Assembly (NCBI GenBank): GCA_033064195.1
Contig: JARBJD010000177.1
Location: forward strand, 1-64,000
Source: Blattamonas nauphoetae
Taxonomy: Eukaryota > Preaxostyla > Oxymonadida
Reading direction: 5' to 3'
DNA length: 64,000 nucleotides
The notes under the pieces are model-generated. The model was not told the DNA's origin, did not search any database, and saw nothing but the letters and a program-made list of their open reading frames with translations. Each line of letters opens with the position of its first letter. Position 1 is the first letter of the stretch. Below are positions 51,827 through 61,639 of this stretch, piece after piece. Made by a program: the position numbers and the translations under genes.

Positions 51827-54270
51827 TCAAAAATCCACCATCACCGCGTCAGGAAGAGTCACAGCCGATGACTTCTCCACCTCTTTCAGTGACTGTACCT
51901 TAAATGAATGTGTCTGACAAGCTGTCGAGATCTGATGAATGGTGTGAATGAAGAGAAGAGAGAGAGACAGCGAGTTTGACAGAGGCAGAGATTCCTCGAG
52001 CGAACACTTTAGTTTGCACGAACTCTTTCGACTGCAATGAGTTCACAAACAAGTGGCACGTGTGCTCAACCATGTCCACCTCCAGAACCACCTCGTCGCC
52101 TGTTGTGAACGACACGACATTCGATCCGTGAGTTGTGTAAGACTGCCCTTTGTGGCATTTGACAAGACATTGACTAAGACCGATGATGATGAATGATGAC
52201 ACACTTGCCCGTGCAGAAGGAGAGAGATGCTGAAAAAAGATGCGAAGGAGATGGACAGACTGTTGGTAAAGCCGATTGACTGTACATCTGGGAAAGGTGT
52301 TTTGGTTGATTCAATGAAGCCAACTCCTGTTTTGGTGAACGAGGGATTGAAAGCATACCAAAAAAGTCACTTGAAGAGCATTGAACGATTCGAAGGGTGC
52401 TGTGGACGATGAAAAATAAGAAAGACAAACAGCTGCCAGATTCCCTGTGGAACAAGACGAAAGATGAGAAAAGAGGTGATTTGAATAAGTTAGAGCACAG
52501 ACAGATGTGAGAACATGATCGATGATGACTGTTGAGGTCACTCCCGACGATTTTGCGAAGTGATTGCCTTTTCGAATCCATTCCGACGTGTTCGTGAAAA
52601 TGCAGTTAATCTCCGAAATGACAGCGAGAGGCGGGCGTTGGTTCTGCCTTAGTTCGGCGATCAGTTTTTCCATCTCTTCCTTCTCTTTCTTCGCTTGTTC
52701 TCGCTCGTACTGAAGTTGTTGTTCTATCTTTGTTTTATTCTCTTCAACCGTCTTCATCTCTTCAATGTCCTCTTCACGAACAGCGATTCGGTAAACTGTG
52801 TCGTTGTTTCGTTCTGTGAACACTTCGGAGAAGACCAGACCGCACACACTCCCAGCAGCTTCCAAAACGCCAACATCATTCTCCCAAACTCTTTCCTTCT
52901 CTTCAGTCCCATCATCTGAGTCTGTTTCGTCTTTTTTCTCTTTCTGTCCCTTGTCTCCCGTCTTTGGTTTCGCTCCTCCCTCCTCCTTCCCCCATCCTTT
53001 CAGAACTCCAAGCAGGGCCTGTCCTGCCATCCGCACTCCTCGTCGGCATCGAGTCTCCAAGTTCATCCCATCCGAATCAACCCCGATCCACGACTCAGAC
53101 GCCAGCGACAACAGATCCGCATGCGACACATTTCCTCCCAACAGCCAGCGACCCGCTTGTCTTTCTCCCCTTCCTCTGCCTTTCGCGCCACTTAGGCTGA
53201 CTTCTTCTGTATCCCCTTCCTTCTCGCCCTTCTTCCCTTCTCCTTCTTTCTCTTGCCTCTTCCATCCATCCCCTCCTCGTTTCTCTCGAATCACCGCCAT
53301 TTTCAGGCCAATCCCAATCTCTCCCAGTGCAACCACAATTGTTTGTCGAACTTGTCCATCCGGATGTGTCCGAAGGGAAAGAACGAGTGACTCCAGAATC
53401 CCACTGCGAAGGAACTCATCCACATCAGTGCGTGAAGAGAGAGTATGAGCGAGTAGTCTGATGATGATGAGTGATCGAGAAAGATGACGAAAATTGAAGG
53501 AGAAACATGAATCAAATATGAATGACGAAAAAAATTGATGATGAGAATGAGGAATACCCAATTGTTTCAATCACTGGTTCTGAAATTCGAGAAGTCGAAC
53601 TCTGACCAGAAAGAGATGAAAAACCGCGGTAAAAGAAAGGATATAATACGGAGAAGTCCACAGAGACAAATGAATGATGAAAAAGGAAAGAAATACCTGT
53701 GAGAGAGCAAGGATAGACGGAAAATGTTTTGAAAGAGATAATCCTCCTTGTTCTGTTAACACTGTCAAAACTGTATCGAAAAGAACTTGAAATCCGACCT
53801 GAAGAGCATCAAGATACGGAGAACACGCAAAATAGGGATGAAAATGAGAGAAGAAGGAGAGAAAGGAGAGATACTCGAAGCTTTTGTGGTAAAACTCTTC
53901 GGAGTTCAATGGCCAAGATGGGAAGAATTCTGGCATCCATCAATTGAAGCAGTGTTCCCTTCGAATGCTCGGAATCTGGTAAGTGATTCACAATCAGAAT
54001 GAAAAGGGGAGAATGAAAAAAGAGGCGTTGTCAGGCGAATAGTCAAACCATCCAGGCATGCATCAACTAGCTCTCTTGAAATTCTAACTTTATTTTCATC
54101 AGACTCCGTTTTTAGTGACTCAACCTTCTCCAACCAGACGTTTGGCGTCGATGATTTTTCAGTCTGGAGAATTCCATGGAGTGAGAATATAGAATAATAA
54201 TAAGTCAGACAGAGGTTGGCAGTGTAACTTCTTGAATTTTTGAGGATGGGTTCTCTGATGTTGCGAACAT
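51827..54270 (-). CDS. HEAT/ARM - coiled coil - SPRY-like protein, gene A (at least 9 exons)
   Basis: Exons with clear borders: 54270-54211, 54163-54049, 53975-53875, 53798-53697, 53601-53558 and 53457 to about 52503, with introns of 47, 73, 76, 95 and 100 nt that keep frame. Several short exons follow, the last ending at the stop at 51827. The N-terminal exons give helical HEAT/ARM repeats (ENKVRISRELVDACLD; DARILPILAIELRRVL; HPDGQVRQTIVVALGEIGIG). A charged, low-complexity insert and a coiled coil (EREQAKKEKEEMEKLIAEL) lead into a SPRY/B30.2-like fold (GDEVVLEVDMVEHTCHLFVN) and a conserved tail (FKVQSLKEVEKSSAVTLPDA). Exon borders inside the first half of the SPRY part are ambiguous, so that part could be defective. 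Gene B at 61640-64000 is a close paralogue. The role is unknown; a protein-interaction scaffold is inferred. Confidence 0.65.
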
Positions 54271-54577
54271 TTCCGTTTGTGGAGGACCTCAAAAAAACAA
54301 TGTGGTTTAATCGAAGACAGAACATGAATCAAACAGAGTTATCTCCTTTATCACCACCAATACATCTTGTCAGTAGCCATTGTCCATTTATTTCTTCATT
54401 CCTCTCACTTAAGGTTGTGTTATTGAATCCTTATCAACCTCCACTTTCTCACGTTTCTCACGGAACTCCAACGTTTCGTGTTTCCTGTTGTCTGACTTCA
54501 TTTTGTTCCATCTTCGATGGTGATAGATCACAAAGCTGAGAAGGAGGAAGAGGGCCGGAACTGACCGTTAAACAACA

Positions 54578-55624
54578 GGAATTCTGTCGTCTACGGACGT
54601 TTCTGAACTGAGCAAAAAGATGGAATGGCGAGCTCGTCTTGTGTTTGGAAATGGAGAACGAACCTCAAATTCCTTCAATGTGTCAGGATTGAGCACAAAA
54701 AACAAAGCTCAAGGTGGAATTGGATCAAAATGGTGGATTCCTGTGATTATCGCTCTGTCATGCTCCCTCATCATCTCATTCGTCATCATTCTGATTGTGT
54801 GTTGCCGCAGAAAGCAACACTCGAAACGCAAGTCTCTTCTAAAGAACGAAGAAATGCTGCCACAAGACATGGAAGAGGAAGAGGAAAAGGTCGACGTCAA
54901 AGACAACGGTTACTTGAATCCAGTCAACAGCGCTCTCGCGTGCATCCCAACACTTCCAGCAGACGAAGACACGTACTTTGGTGAAACAAAGAAATCTCAA
55001 GATGACCTCATCCCTCCTGCACAAGCGTGGGTGGAAGTGATTCTGTGTGATTACAACAACGAGAGATCGTATGCCTTGGAGACGGACACGCTGTACAACG
55101 CGCTCCACCACAGAGATCAGAAAAAGGACCTGGCGAAGCTGTCAATTGAACAGCAGATCGCGCGGGGTCTCGTTCGACTGGCTGACATGCGTCCTGCTTT
55201 GGACATCGTGTCACGAATCACACCTCACTGGATCTTGTTCCATTCTCCAAACGAGGTCTGCTTCAAGGTTCGAGACGGACAAGAAGAGACGAGAGATTGT
55301 GTGAATGAAACAGGAGGGGAAAAACGATCAGAAGAAGGACAGCGATGGATGGCACCAGAAATGGCAAACCAGAACTCAACATACTCCCCAACACACGCAG
55401 ACCACGGGGCAGTTTTTAGTCTTGGCCTGATCTTGTTGGAAATCGAGACTGGTCTTGTGCCGTTCGGGGAAGTTGATGCAGCATCGGCTCATCGCAGACT
55501 GGCTGCAGATGAGAAGCCGAAGATGGAGAAAGTGAGTGAAGAGATGCAGGCGATCATCCTTCCTTGCCTCTCCCTCGACCCTTCACAGCGTCCTTCTCTC
55601 AATCTTCTCATTACTCCAGTATAA
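54578..55624 (+). pseudogene. Receptor-like pseudokinase, 3' fragment (TM segment plus degenerate kinase domain)
   Basis: The open part starts near 54578, with the first ATG at 54620 (334 codons from there). A short extracellular end (RLVFGNGERTSNSFNVSG) is followed by a membrane span (WWIPVIIALSCSLIISFVII, then LIVCCRRK) at residues about 35-62 and an acidic juxtamembrane segment. The kinase-like fold that follows lacks the usual HRD and DFG signatures; their place is taken by TPHWILFHSPNEVCFKV. It keeps QRWMAPEMA, FSLGLILLEIETGLVPFGE and LDPSQRPSLNLL. A stop lies directly upstream in frame and no large ectodomain is present. This looks like the 3' end of a member of a large receptor-pseudokinase family (known to me from oxymonads), left as a fragment. 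It could still be expressed. It is divergent from gene A. Confidence 0.6.
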
Positions 55625-55725
55625 GTTGTGAAAAACAAGAAAATATCAATTTTTCTCCTCTTTGGAAATAAAAAAGAATGAAATTCATCCTAAAAAACAA
55701 GAAAAGAGTGGGTGTCCAGCGCATT

Positions 55726-58700
55726 TTAGAAGAATGTCTGTTCCTGCTCCTCCAATTTCTGGAGAACATCATCCAACTCCAACTCACGCAATGCCGCATC
55801 AACTCCCGCCATCTGCTCCATCTCCGACCGACTTTTCATCTGAAGTGAGTGGACTGGTGCAAATTGTTGAGTCTTTGTGAACAACTCCAATTTGCGTGTG
55901 TTTTCCAACTTCTCCTTTTCAACCAACTTCGCCTTTTTCTTCTCCTCCAACATTCGAGTGTATGGCGTGGTTGGTCGTTCAACCTCATCAAACGGCCTTC
56001 CATCATCTCCAAATCCAGATCGAGGCGTCCTCATTCCGAAGCGTGGTGAACGAGGCGCGACAGACACGGCCTCAACTTTGAATTTTGGCGTGGCCAGCTC
56101 TTCAATCTTCCTGTTTGAGATCGCTTTCGTCTTATTTCGTGTTTTCGGCTTGAAAGTGCATTCTTTCATCTGCTCCTTGCTCACCTTCTCGTCCAGCTGC
56201 TTCTGTCGTTCTGCGCGGACTGCTTGTTCGAGTTTGAATCTGTCGGTTGTCGTCTGTGGTCTTCCAGCTCTGTGTGACGATCCTTCCTCAATTGCTTGAA
56301 GCTCCCTCTCCAACTCCTTTTTTCGTTTCTCCGCCAACTTCTTCGCATTCGCGTTTGTCTTCGGTGTGAAGGAGAATGTTGGTTTGGTTGTATCGACAAA
56401 ATCAGCGTCGTCGGAAGTTGGAGGGTTGAAGGGAGCTGAATGATTGAATTGGGTTGTGAGAGTGTCTGAGACAGGTCCAGTTCGAAGAAGAAGGGGAGAT
56501 GATTGGTTATTCTCTTCAAACGCAATTTCTTTGTCATTGGGAGCGTGTGAGTGTCGGTTTTGGAGAGGAGTGAGCGTGTCAACGAGAGGAAGAAGTGATT
56601 GACGAAGCGAGACCCTATTGACAAGTTTGAGCACAGCTTTCACAAATTGGTCCATCGAAATCATCCAATTCTGTTCCGATGCAATGTTGGGCATGAAATG
56701 AGGAGTGTTGAGGAGAAAGAAGAGTGCGTTCCAGACTGATTCGGTCAGTCCGAATGGTGGGACAGCGGAATAAGCTATTCCATAATTTTGAGATTGAGAT
56801 GTCTGCCCATCTTTCGATGGTGACATTAAGACCATTTTGACTGGTGTTTTGTTTGAATTTTTGATGTTTTTGGGTTGATTTGTGATGGGAGGGATGATGG
56901 TGAAGAGAGCGCAGAGATGAGCGAGATTCAAGTCTAAAGAAGGAGATTCATCAATTTGCTCCTTTGTGACTTCCTCTTTTTTCATTTCTGGGCTTGGTTT
57001 TTGATAGTAAGGCGTGTCCAACATTGATACACGAGCGGGTTCTTGTGGAGATCTCTGTGTCGATTGTGGTGAGTTTGGTGGTGTGTAATTAGCGAAATGG
57101 GAAGGTGTGGTCTCTGTTTGGTTGGCAGCCTTCGACGGCGAGATTTCGGGCTCCATTTGAAGTTGTTGTGGAACTGGAGGGTCGTCACGGCTGGTTTGGC
57201 TTGACACATCAGAATGGTCTTTAGGAATGTCCGTATCTTCTTCTTTGGGAAGTTCGAGATCTTCCTCTTCGACAGTTCCTTGTGTTGGTTCTTCTGCCTC
57301 TGTGACGTCGTCTTCCTTTTCTTCTTCGAATTCAATTTCACGCATGCCATCATAGAGAATACTGTAAAGGCAACGAAGTCGTTCCATGCGTTTCTGTTCG
57401 ACGATTTTGGTGGTTTTTCGAGAGAAAGTTGTGGCTGATGAACTCTCCCTCTGAATTCGCTTTATCTCCATTTCCTCGAGTTCGCTTTTCTTTCTTTGGA
57501 ACTCTTCTCTCTCTGAGTGAAGTCTAGAAGAGACAATTCTTGCTTCTCTCCGACTTAGAACGACTTTTTCGGGTTTTGCTGGGCCGGCTCTCCGAACCTC
57601 GAATTCGGCTTCATCAGGGACACCATCCATCTCAAGAATATCATCATCTCCCTTGTTTGTCCGGAGAAGGTGAAATGTTGCGTTTTCGCCCTTAAATGGA
57701 TGATTTTGATCATCAATCGTCTTTGAGTACTGTTTAATTGCCTGACGCTCTTTCTCCCGACGACGAAGTTCGGCATCAAGAGTTAATCTTTCCACAACGT
57801 CAATTTCAGAATAATCCAGTCCTTCGTACTGTTGGATATCGCTGAGGTTTGGTGGTGGAGAGTTGGTTTCGTCTCCACTCTCTTCACGTCTTCTTTCCTT
57901 TCTGACAGCATCACGACAGAGAGTAAGGGGGCTAATGGGCTTGGATTTGTGCTGGCTTTTCGGGTGGAAAGAGCAATCCTGTTTCTGTGCCATTTCACGT
58001 TCCTGCTTCCTTTGTCGACGTTCTTTGGCATCTTCAATTAATCTCTGTGTTACATCCAGTTCATCTCCTTCCTTATTGTCCGTTCCCGTGTGACGACGAG
58101 TGCGTTTCGGTTTTTGATGGAGATCTGATGGTGAGGCTTTTTCGTCTTGTTTGTCTCGAAGGGGAGCTGATAGTTTTGCAGTGCTCGCCTCAATATCGGC
58201 AGTAGACATAATAATCGTTGTGGGATGAACCTGTTGCGCTCGTTCGATTTCTTCTCTTTCTTTTCTCAATTGTTCAGCTCGAGCTTTTCGTTGTTTTGTA
58301 TCTTCCATAAACCGATTAACAAACGATCCATCTGTTTTCTTTTTCTTAAGTGCGAATTTGTCTTTTGATTTGGCCGGTGGTGTTTGCATATTGGGCTGAA
58401 ATGTACAATTCGGGTCGAACGTCTCTTGAGGCATTTTTCTCTCTCGTTGTCTCCTTTCATGATCTGCCAAAAGGCGACCGACAGTTGCTCGGACATTTCC
58501 GTGTTTTTTGGGTGGTTGGGTTGATTCAAAGAAGGATACAACGCTGTGCCTTTCATTTCGAGATGACGCGGCAGTGACAGCAGAATGATTTGACCTTTCG
58601 CTATGCGTTTCAGGATGTCCTTTATTTTCAATCATGTATTTTGCAGAATTGGCCTGATCAATTAAGTTTGCTTTGGCAGATGGAGGGAGTTGATGATTTG

Positions 58701-59230
58701 TGCAAAACTCGTTACATGCTTCATCGACTGATGTGTCATCATAAATCTGAAAATAACTCAAGAACTGTGGAAGGAATATACAAGGAGTTTTTGGTTTTCG
58801 TTTTTGATTTTGATTGATAGAGCGAACAGAGGGGTGCGTCCTTCATCTGGATGATAGTGAGAGCAGAAATATGATTTTCCGAGAAAAAGGCGAGAAAAGA
58901 TCAATGAAATCGACATCGTCCTCATGAAGCCAGTATATGAACAGACTTTGAGCATCAGTGCGACGATTGTCGGATGGAGGGGTTTGTGGTTGATATGTTG
59001 AATGATTCACCAAAGAATCGTCATCATTCGAATCTAAAGTCCAGATAGATTGAAAAAGTCGTTAAAATAGTGAGTGAAAATGGTAATAATGTCATAAAAT
59101 CAAATCGAGTACCATTTTGCCAATATTCAGTGCTGTGAGAACAGATGTGGATATACATAAAAATAAATGATCGAATTGAGTAGAAAAATGAAGACCTATC
59201 AACATGTGAGGGATTTTCTGTTGATGCCAT
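55726..59230 (-). CDS. CTFxP-motif, coiled-coil cytoskeletal/flagellar-type protein (5 exons)
   Basis: Minus-strand exons: 59230-59196, 59132-59113, 59033-58947, 58846-58782 and 58746-55726. Introns are 63, 79, 100 and 35 nt, and the product is about 1075 aa. Exon 2 is a 20-nt micro-exon. The third intron's donor is the least certain, but the total stays in frame. An N-terminal ubiquitin-like/PB1-like strand pair (GRTPLFALSIKIKNENQKLL, then IYDDTSVDEACNEFC) precedes highly charged helices with spaced CTFQPNM, CSFHPKS and CTFKPKT motifs, RxxxREKERQA-type coiled coils and an acidic middle (about residues 540-600). This layout (a 'vDvNig' strand pair plus CTFxPxi motifs) is known from flagellate basal-body and flagellar proteins of unknown role. 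Function is inferred from that only. It is divergent from the E2 gene across 342 bp. Confidence 0.65.
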
Positions 59231-59572
59231 GCAAAGAAGAGAAATGAATGCGGATCAGCCCCCCATGAAAAATGCCATTTGAAGGACAGGAGAATTGGTA
59301 GAAGGGGACACTTTTTCAACAAGTCAAACACAATGGTATTGTTGATTTCGTTCGTTGTGGCTGATGATCAATTTGATTAACCTCGACCTTCGCCAAGCAT
59401 CAGAATTGATCCGACCCGACACAATGTCAATAGTTTTGATTCTCATGAGTATACACACATAAAATAGGATCATACTTCCTAAAACAAGATTTAATTCCCA
59501 TTGGATGTGTTTCAGCCCTATTGGAAATGCTGTCATTCGATTCCCATTGTTTCTTTTTTCTCACGGAGGTGA
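59231..59572. promoter_or_regulatory. Divergent promoter region between the CTFxP gene and the E2 gene
   Basis: 342 bp between two start codons pointing away from each other, so it must hold both promoters. No shared motif or TATA box stands out. A T-rich run (TTGTTTCTTTTTTCTC) lies just before the E2 ATG. Confidence 0.5.
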
Positions 59573-60387
59573 ATGGCACTCTCACAGAAGAGACTCATGC
59601 ACGAGTATAAAGGTATTCCCTTTTCTCTTTTCTCGATGATTCAACCATTTTTCTCCACTTGCCTTTAAACTTCTGAAAATCGGTATTCAGAACTCAGCAA
59701 AAATCCAGTACCTGGAATTGCTGCAGCTCCTATCAACGAGAAGAATCTCTATGAATGGGAAGCATACATTCGGTCTCGCCTTTTTTGTTTCTTATTTTTT
59801 GGTTTCATCATTTCTCGATTCATAGTGGTCCAACCGAAACCCCTTTCCAGAATGGAGTCTTCCGTGCGACTTTATCGTTCCCACGTGATTATCCCATGAG
59901 TCCACCGAAAATGAAGTTCACATCCAAGCTTTTCCATCCAAACGGTTCGTCTTTCTTTTCCCTCAATTCACCACCATCACTTTTTTCATCAAAATCCCTA
60001 CCACTCATAGTTTTTGTTGATGGGAATGTCTGTATTTCTATCCTCCATCCACCAGGTGATGATCCAATGGGATATGAGGTTTGTTCTCGCATCAAGTCAA
60101 CGATTGTCAGAAAGCGTCTGAACGATGGTCACCCGTGCAGAGCGTGGAGAAAATTCTGTTAAGTGTGCTTAGCATGCTGTCGGGTGTGAGTTTTTGGATG
60201 TCTGTCTTGATATCTCTCTTTTAGAGCCCAATTGCGATTCACCAGCCAATGTTGACGCAGCCGTTTGATTTTCATTATCTTCACGACTTTTTCATCATTT
60301 TTGCCCTCTTCCCAGAAATTATGGAGAAACGATCGGAATGGGTTCAACAAAAAAGCCGAAGAATGTGCAAGATTGTCCACAAAGTGA
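59573..60387 (+). CDS. UBC7: Ubiquitin-conjugating enzyme E2, UBE2G2/Ubc7 type (7 exons)
   Basis: Exons: 59573-59612, 59691-59772, 59826-59944, 60011-60078, 60111-60183, 60225-60262 and 60316-60387. Introns are 78, 53, 66, 32, 41 and 53 nt. The spliced frame gives 163 aa, against 165 for human UBE2G2. Key parts: QKRLMHEYKELSKNPVPGI, YEWEAYIRGP, FPRDYPMSPPKMKF, LFHPN, then GNVCISILHPPGDDPMGYE with the catalytic Cys and the G2-type acidic loop, SERWSPVQSVEKILLSVLSM, PANVDAAKLWRNDR and a short C-terminal helix. The loop 'HPPGDDPMGYE' is diagnostic for the UBE2G/Ubc7 group, which builds ubiquitin chains in ER-associated degradation. All exon joins restore conserved codons, so the intron calls are strong. 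Confidence 0.95.
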
Positions 60388-60741
60388 TGGCCAGATTATC
60401 TTTCTACTTTCATTTCCACTTCGCGGTGATTTAGCCATTTCCATATGAACACACGTTGCTTTAGCGGCCATGACGCATGCAGATTCTTCTTTTCTTTAGT
60501 TTTCTAAACGCCAACAAATCAACTTGACTGGAATAATTCTGTCATTCGATGACGTGTCTCCAGGTTCTAACAGACTGAGTACACCAGGTGAACCGTTGTC
60601 AGATGCAGTGAGGTGGAAATTAATGAGAATTCTTGGAAATTTAAATCGAAAAAGAGATCAGAAGAATTTGGGTCATGATGACGTGTCGTATCAGAAAGAA
60701 GGAATAGAAGCGGAAAATAACATTTCAGATTGCATGACAAA
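60388..60741. other. Convergent 3' intergenic region between the E2 and SH3-PH genes
   Basis: 354 bp holding both 3' ends. A plus-strand frame starting at 60524 runs antisense into the last exon of the SH3-PH gene and is probably chance. No other feature seen. Confidence 0.4.
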
Positions 60742-61457
60742 TTATTTGGCAGCCTCCATGATGGCAGCCACCCATGCGTTCATCTGGTTAACATCGTCAG
60801 CGTAGATGAAGTACTCCTTGACACCCGGGTTGTTTGGATCATGGATATGGAAGCAGAATGGCTTGTCGGTCTTGTCTTCACCGTTCTTCACGTTCATTCC
60901 TTTCAGTGGGATTGTGCCTTTTTCTTTTGCAGATGTCTGATTTTGTGAGAAGGAAAGTAAAATAATGGAAAGAAAACGGAAGAGGATATAGAATAAGTGA
61001 TGTTGGAGATCATACAGGCTTTTCAGAGTAGTATAAGACACCATCACGGAGTGAGAACCAGCGACGTTTCCAGTTCTTCATGACATGACCTGAGCAGAAG
61101 AACGAGAGAATACAAAAGTACATGATGGCAAAACATATTGGCACACCTTGTTTTGTCAGCCAGCCTTCCATTGGTCTTTTTGGTTGCTCTTCGACAGGCT
61201 GGATCAAGGAAAAAAAGAAATGGAGATTTGCGACAGAATTGATGGAGAGGAGAGAAAACATTTTGGCTTTCTTCTTCGCTGGGCATCTCTGCAACGAAGT
61301 TGTATGGGAAGAGTCCGATTTTGCCATCGAGTTCTCCTTTCCACATTCCACTCTCGTGTTTCTCAATCAAATAAATAATATCGCCCTCTTTGAAGGTAAG
61401 CTCATTGGCGACACGAGCAGTGAAATCGAATTGTGCTTGGAGCTTCGGTCTCGACAT
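60742..61457 (-). CDS. SH3-PH adaptor protein (4 exons)
   Basis: Exons on the minus strand: 61457-61260, 61198-61147, 61089-61016 and 60936-60742. Introns are 61, 57 and 79 nt, and the product is 172 aa. An SH3 domain lies at residues 1-60: LQAQFDFTARVANELTFKEG, IIYLIEKHESGMWKGELDG, KIGLFPYNFV. After a short acidic linker a PH domain follows at about 73-172: MEGWLTKQG, MKNWKRRWFSLRDGVLYYS, GTIPLKGMNV, FCFHIHDPNNPGVKEYFIY and NAWVAAIMEA. It should bind Pro-rich partners and phosphoinositides at membranes, probably in actin or endocytic signalling; the role is inferred from the domains. Every splice restores the PH fold. The gene is convergent with the E2 gene. Confidence 0.92.
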
Positions 61458-61639
61458 TCAGTGACACTTGGAGTAGTTAATGGTTAGATCAAAATCGTCA
61501 GAAAAAACAGACTCGTTGATGTAAAATATGATCAGAAATGAATGTCCTCACATAGAAACAATAAAAAAATGTAGAGAAATGCTCGAGTCAAGATGGGGAG
61601 ATGAGAACATGGAGAAGTGATTTCAGCGATGAAACATTC

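Noticed and set aside
52798-53448. Plus-strand 216-codon Ser/Pro-rich frame opposite gene A
   Set aside because: It is the complement of the charged linker exon of gene A. The gene A frame has helical-repeat motifs and supported introns.
60524-60805. Plus-strand 93-codon frame between the E2 and SH3-PH genes
   Set aside because: Its second half is antisense to the PH domain exon and the first half has no recognisable domain.
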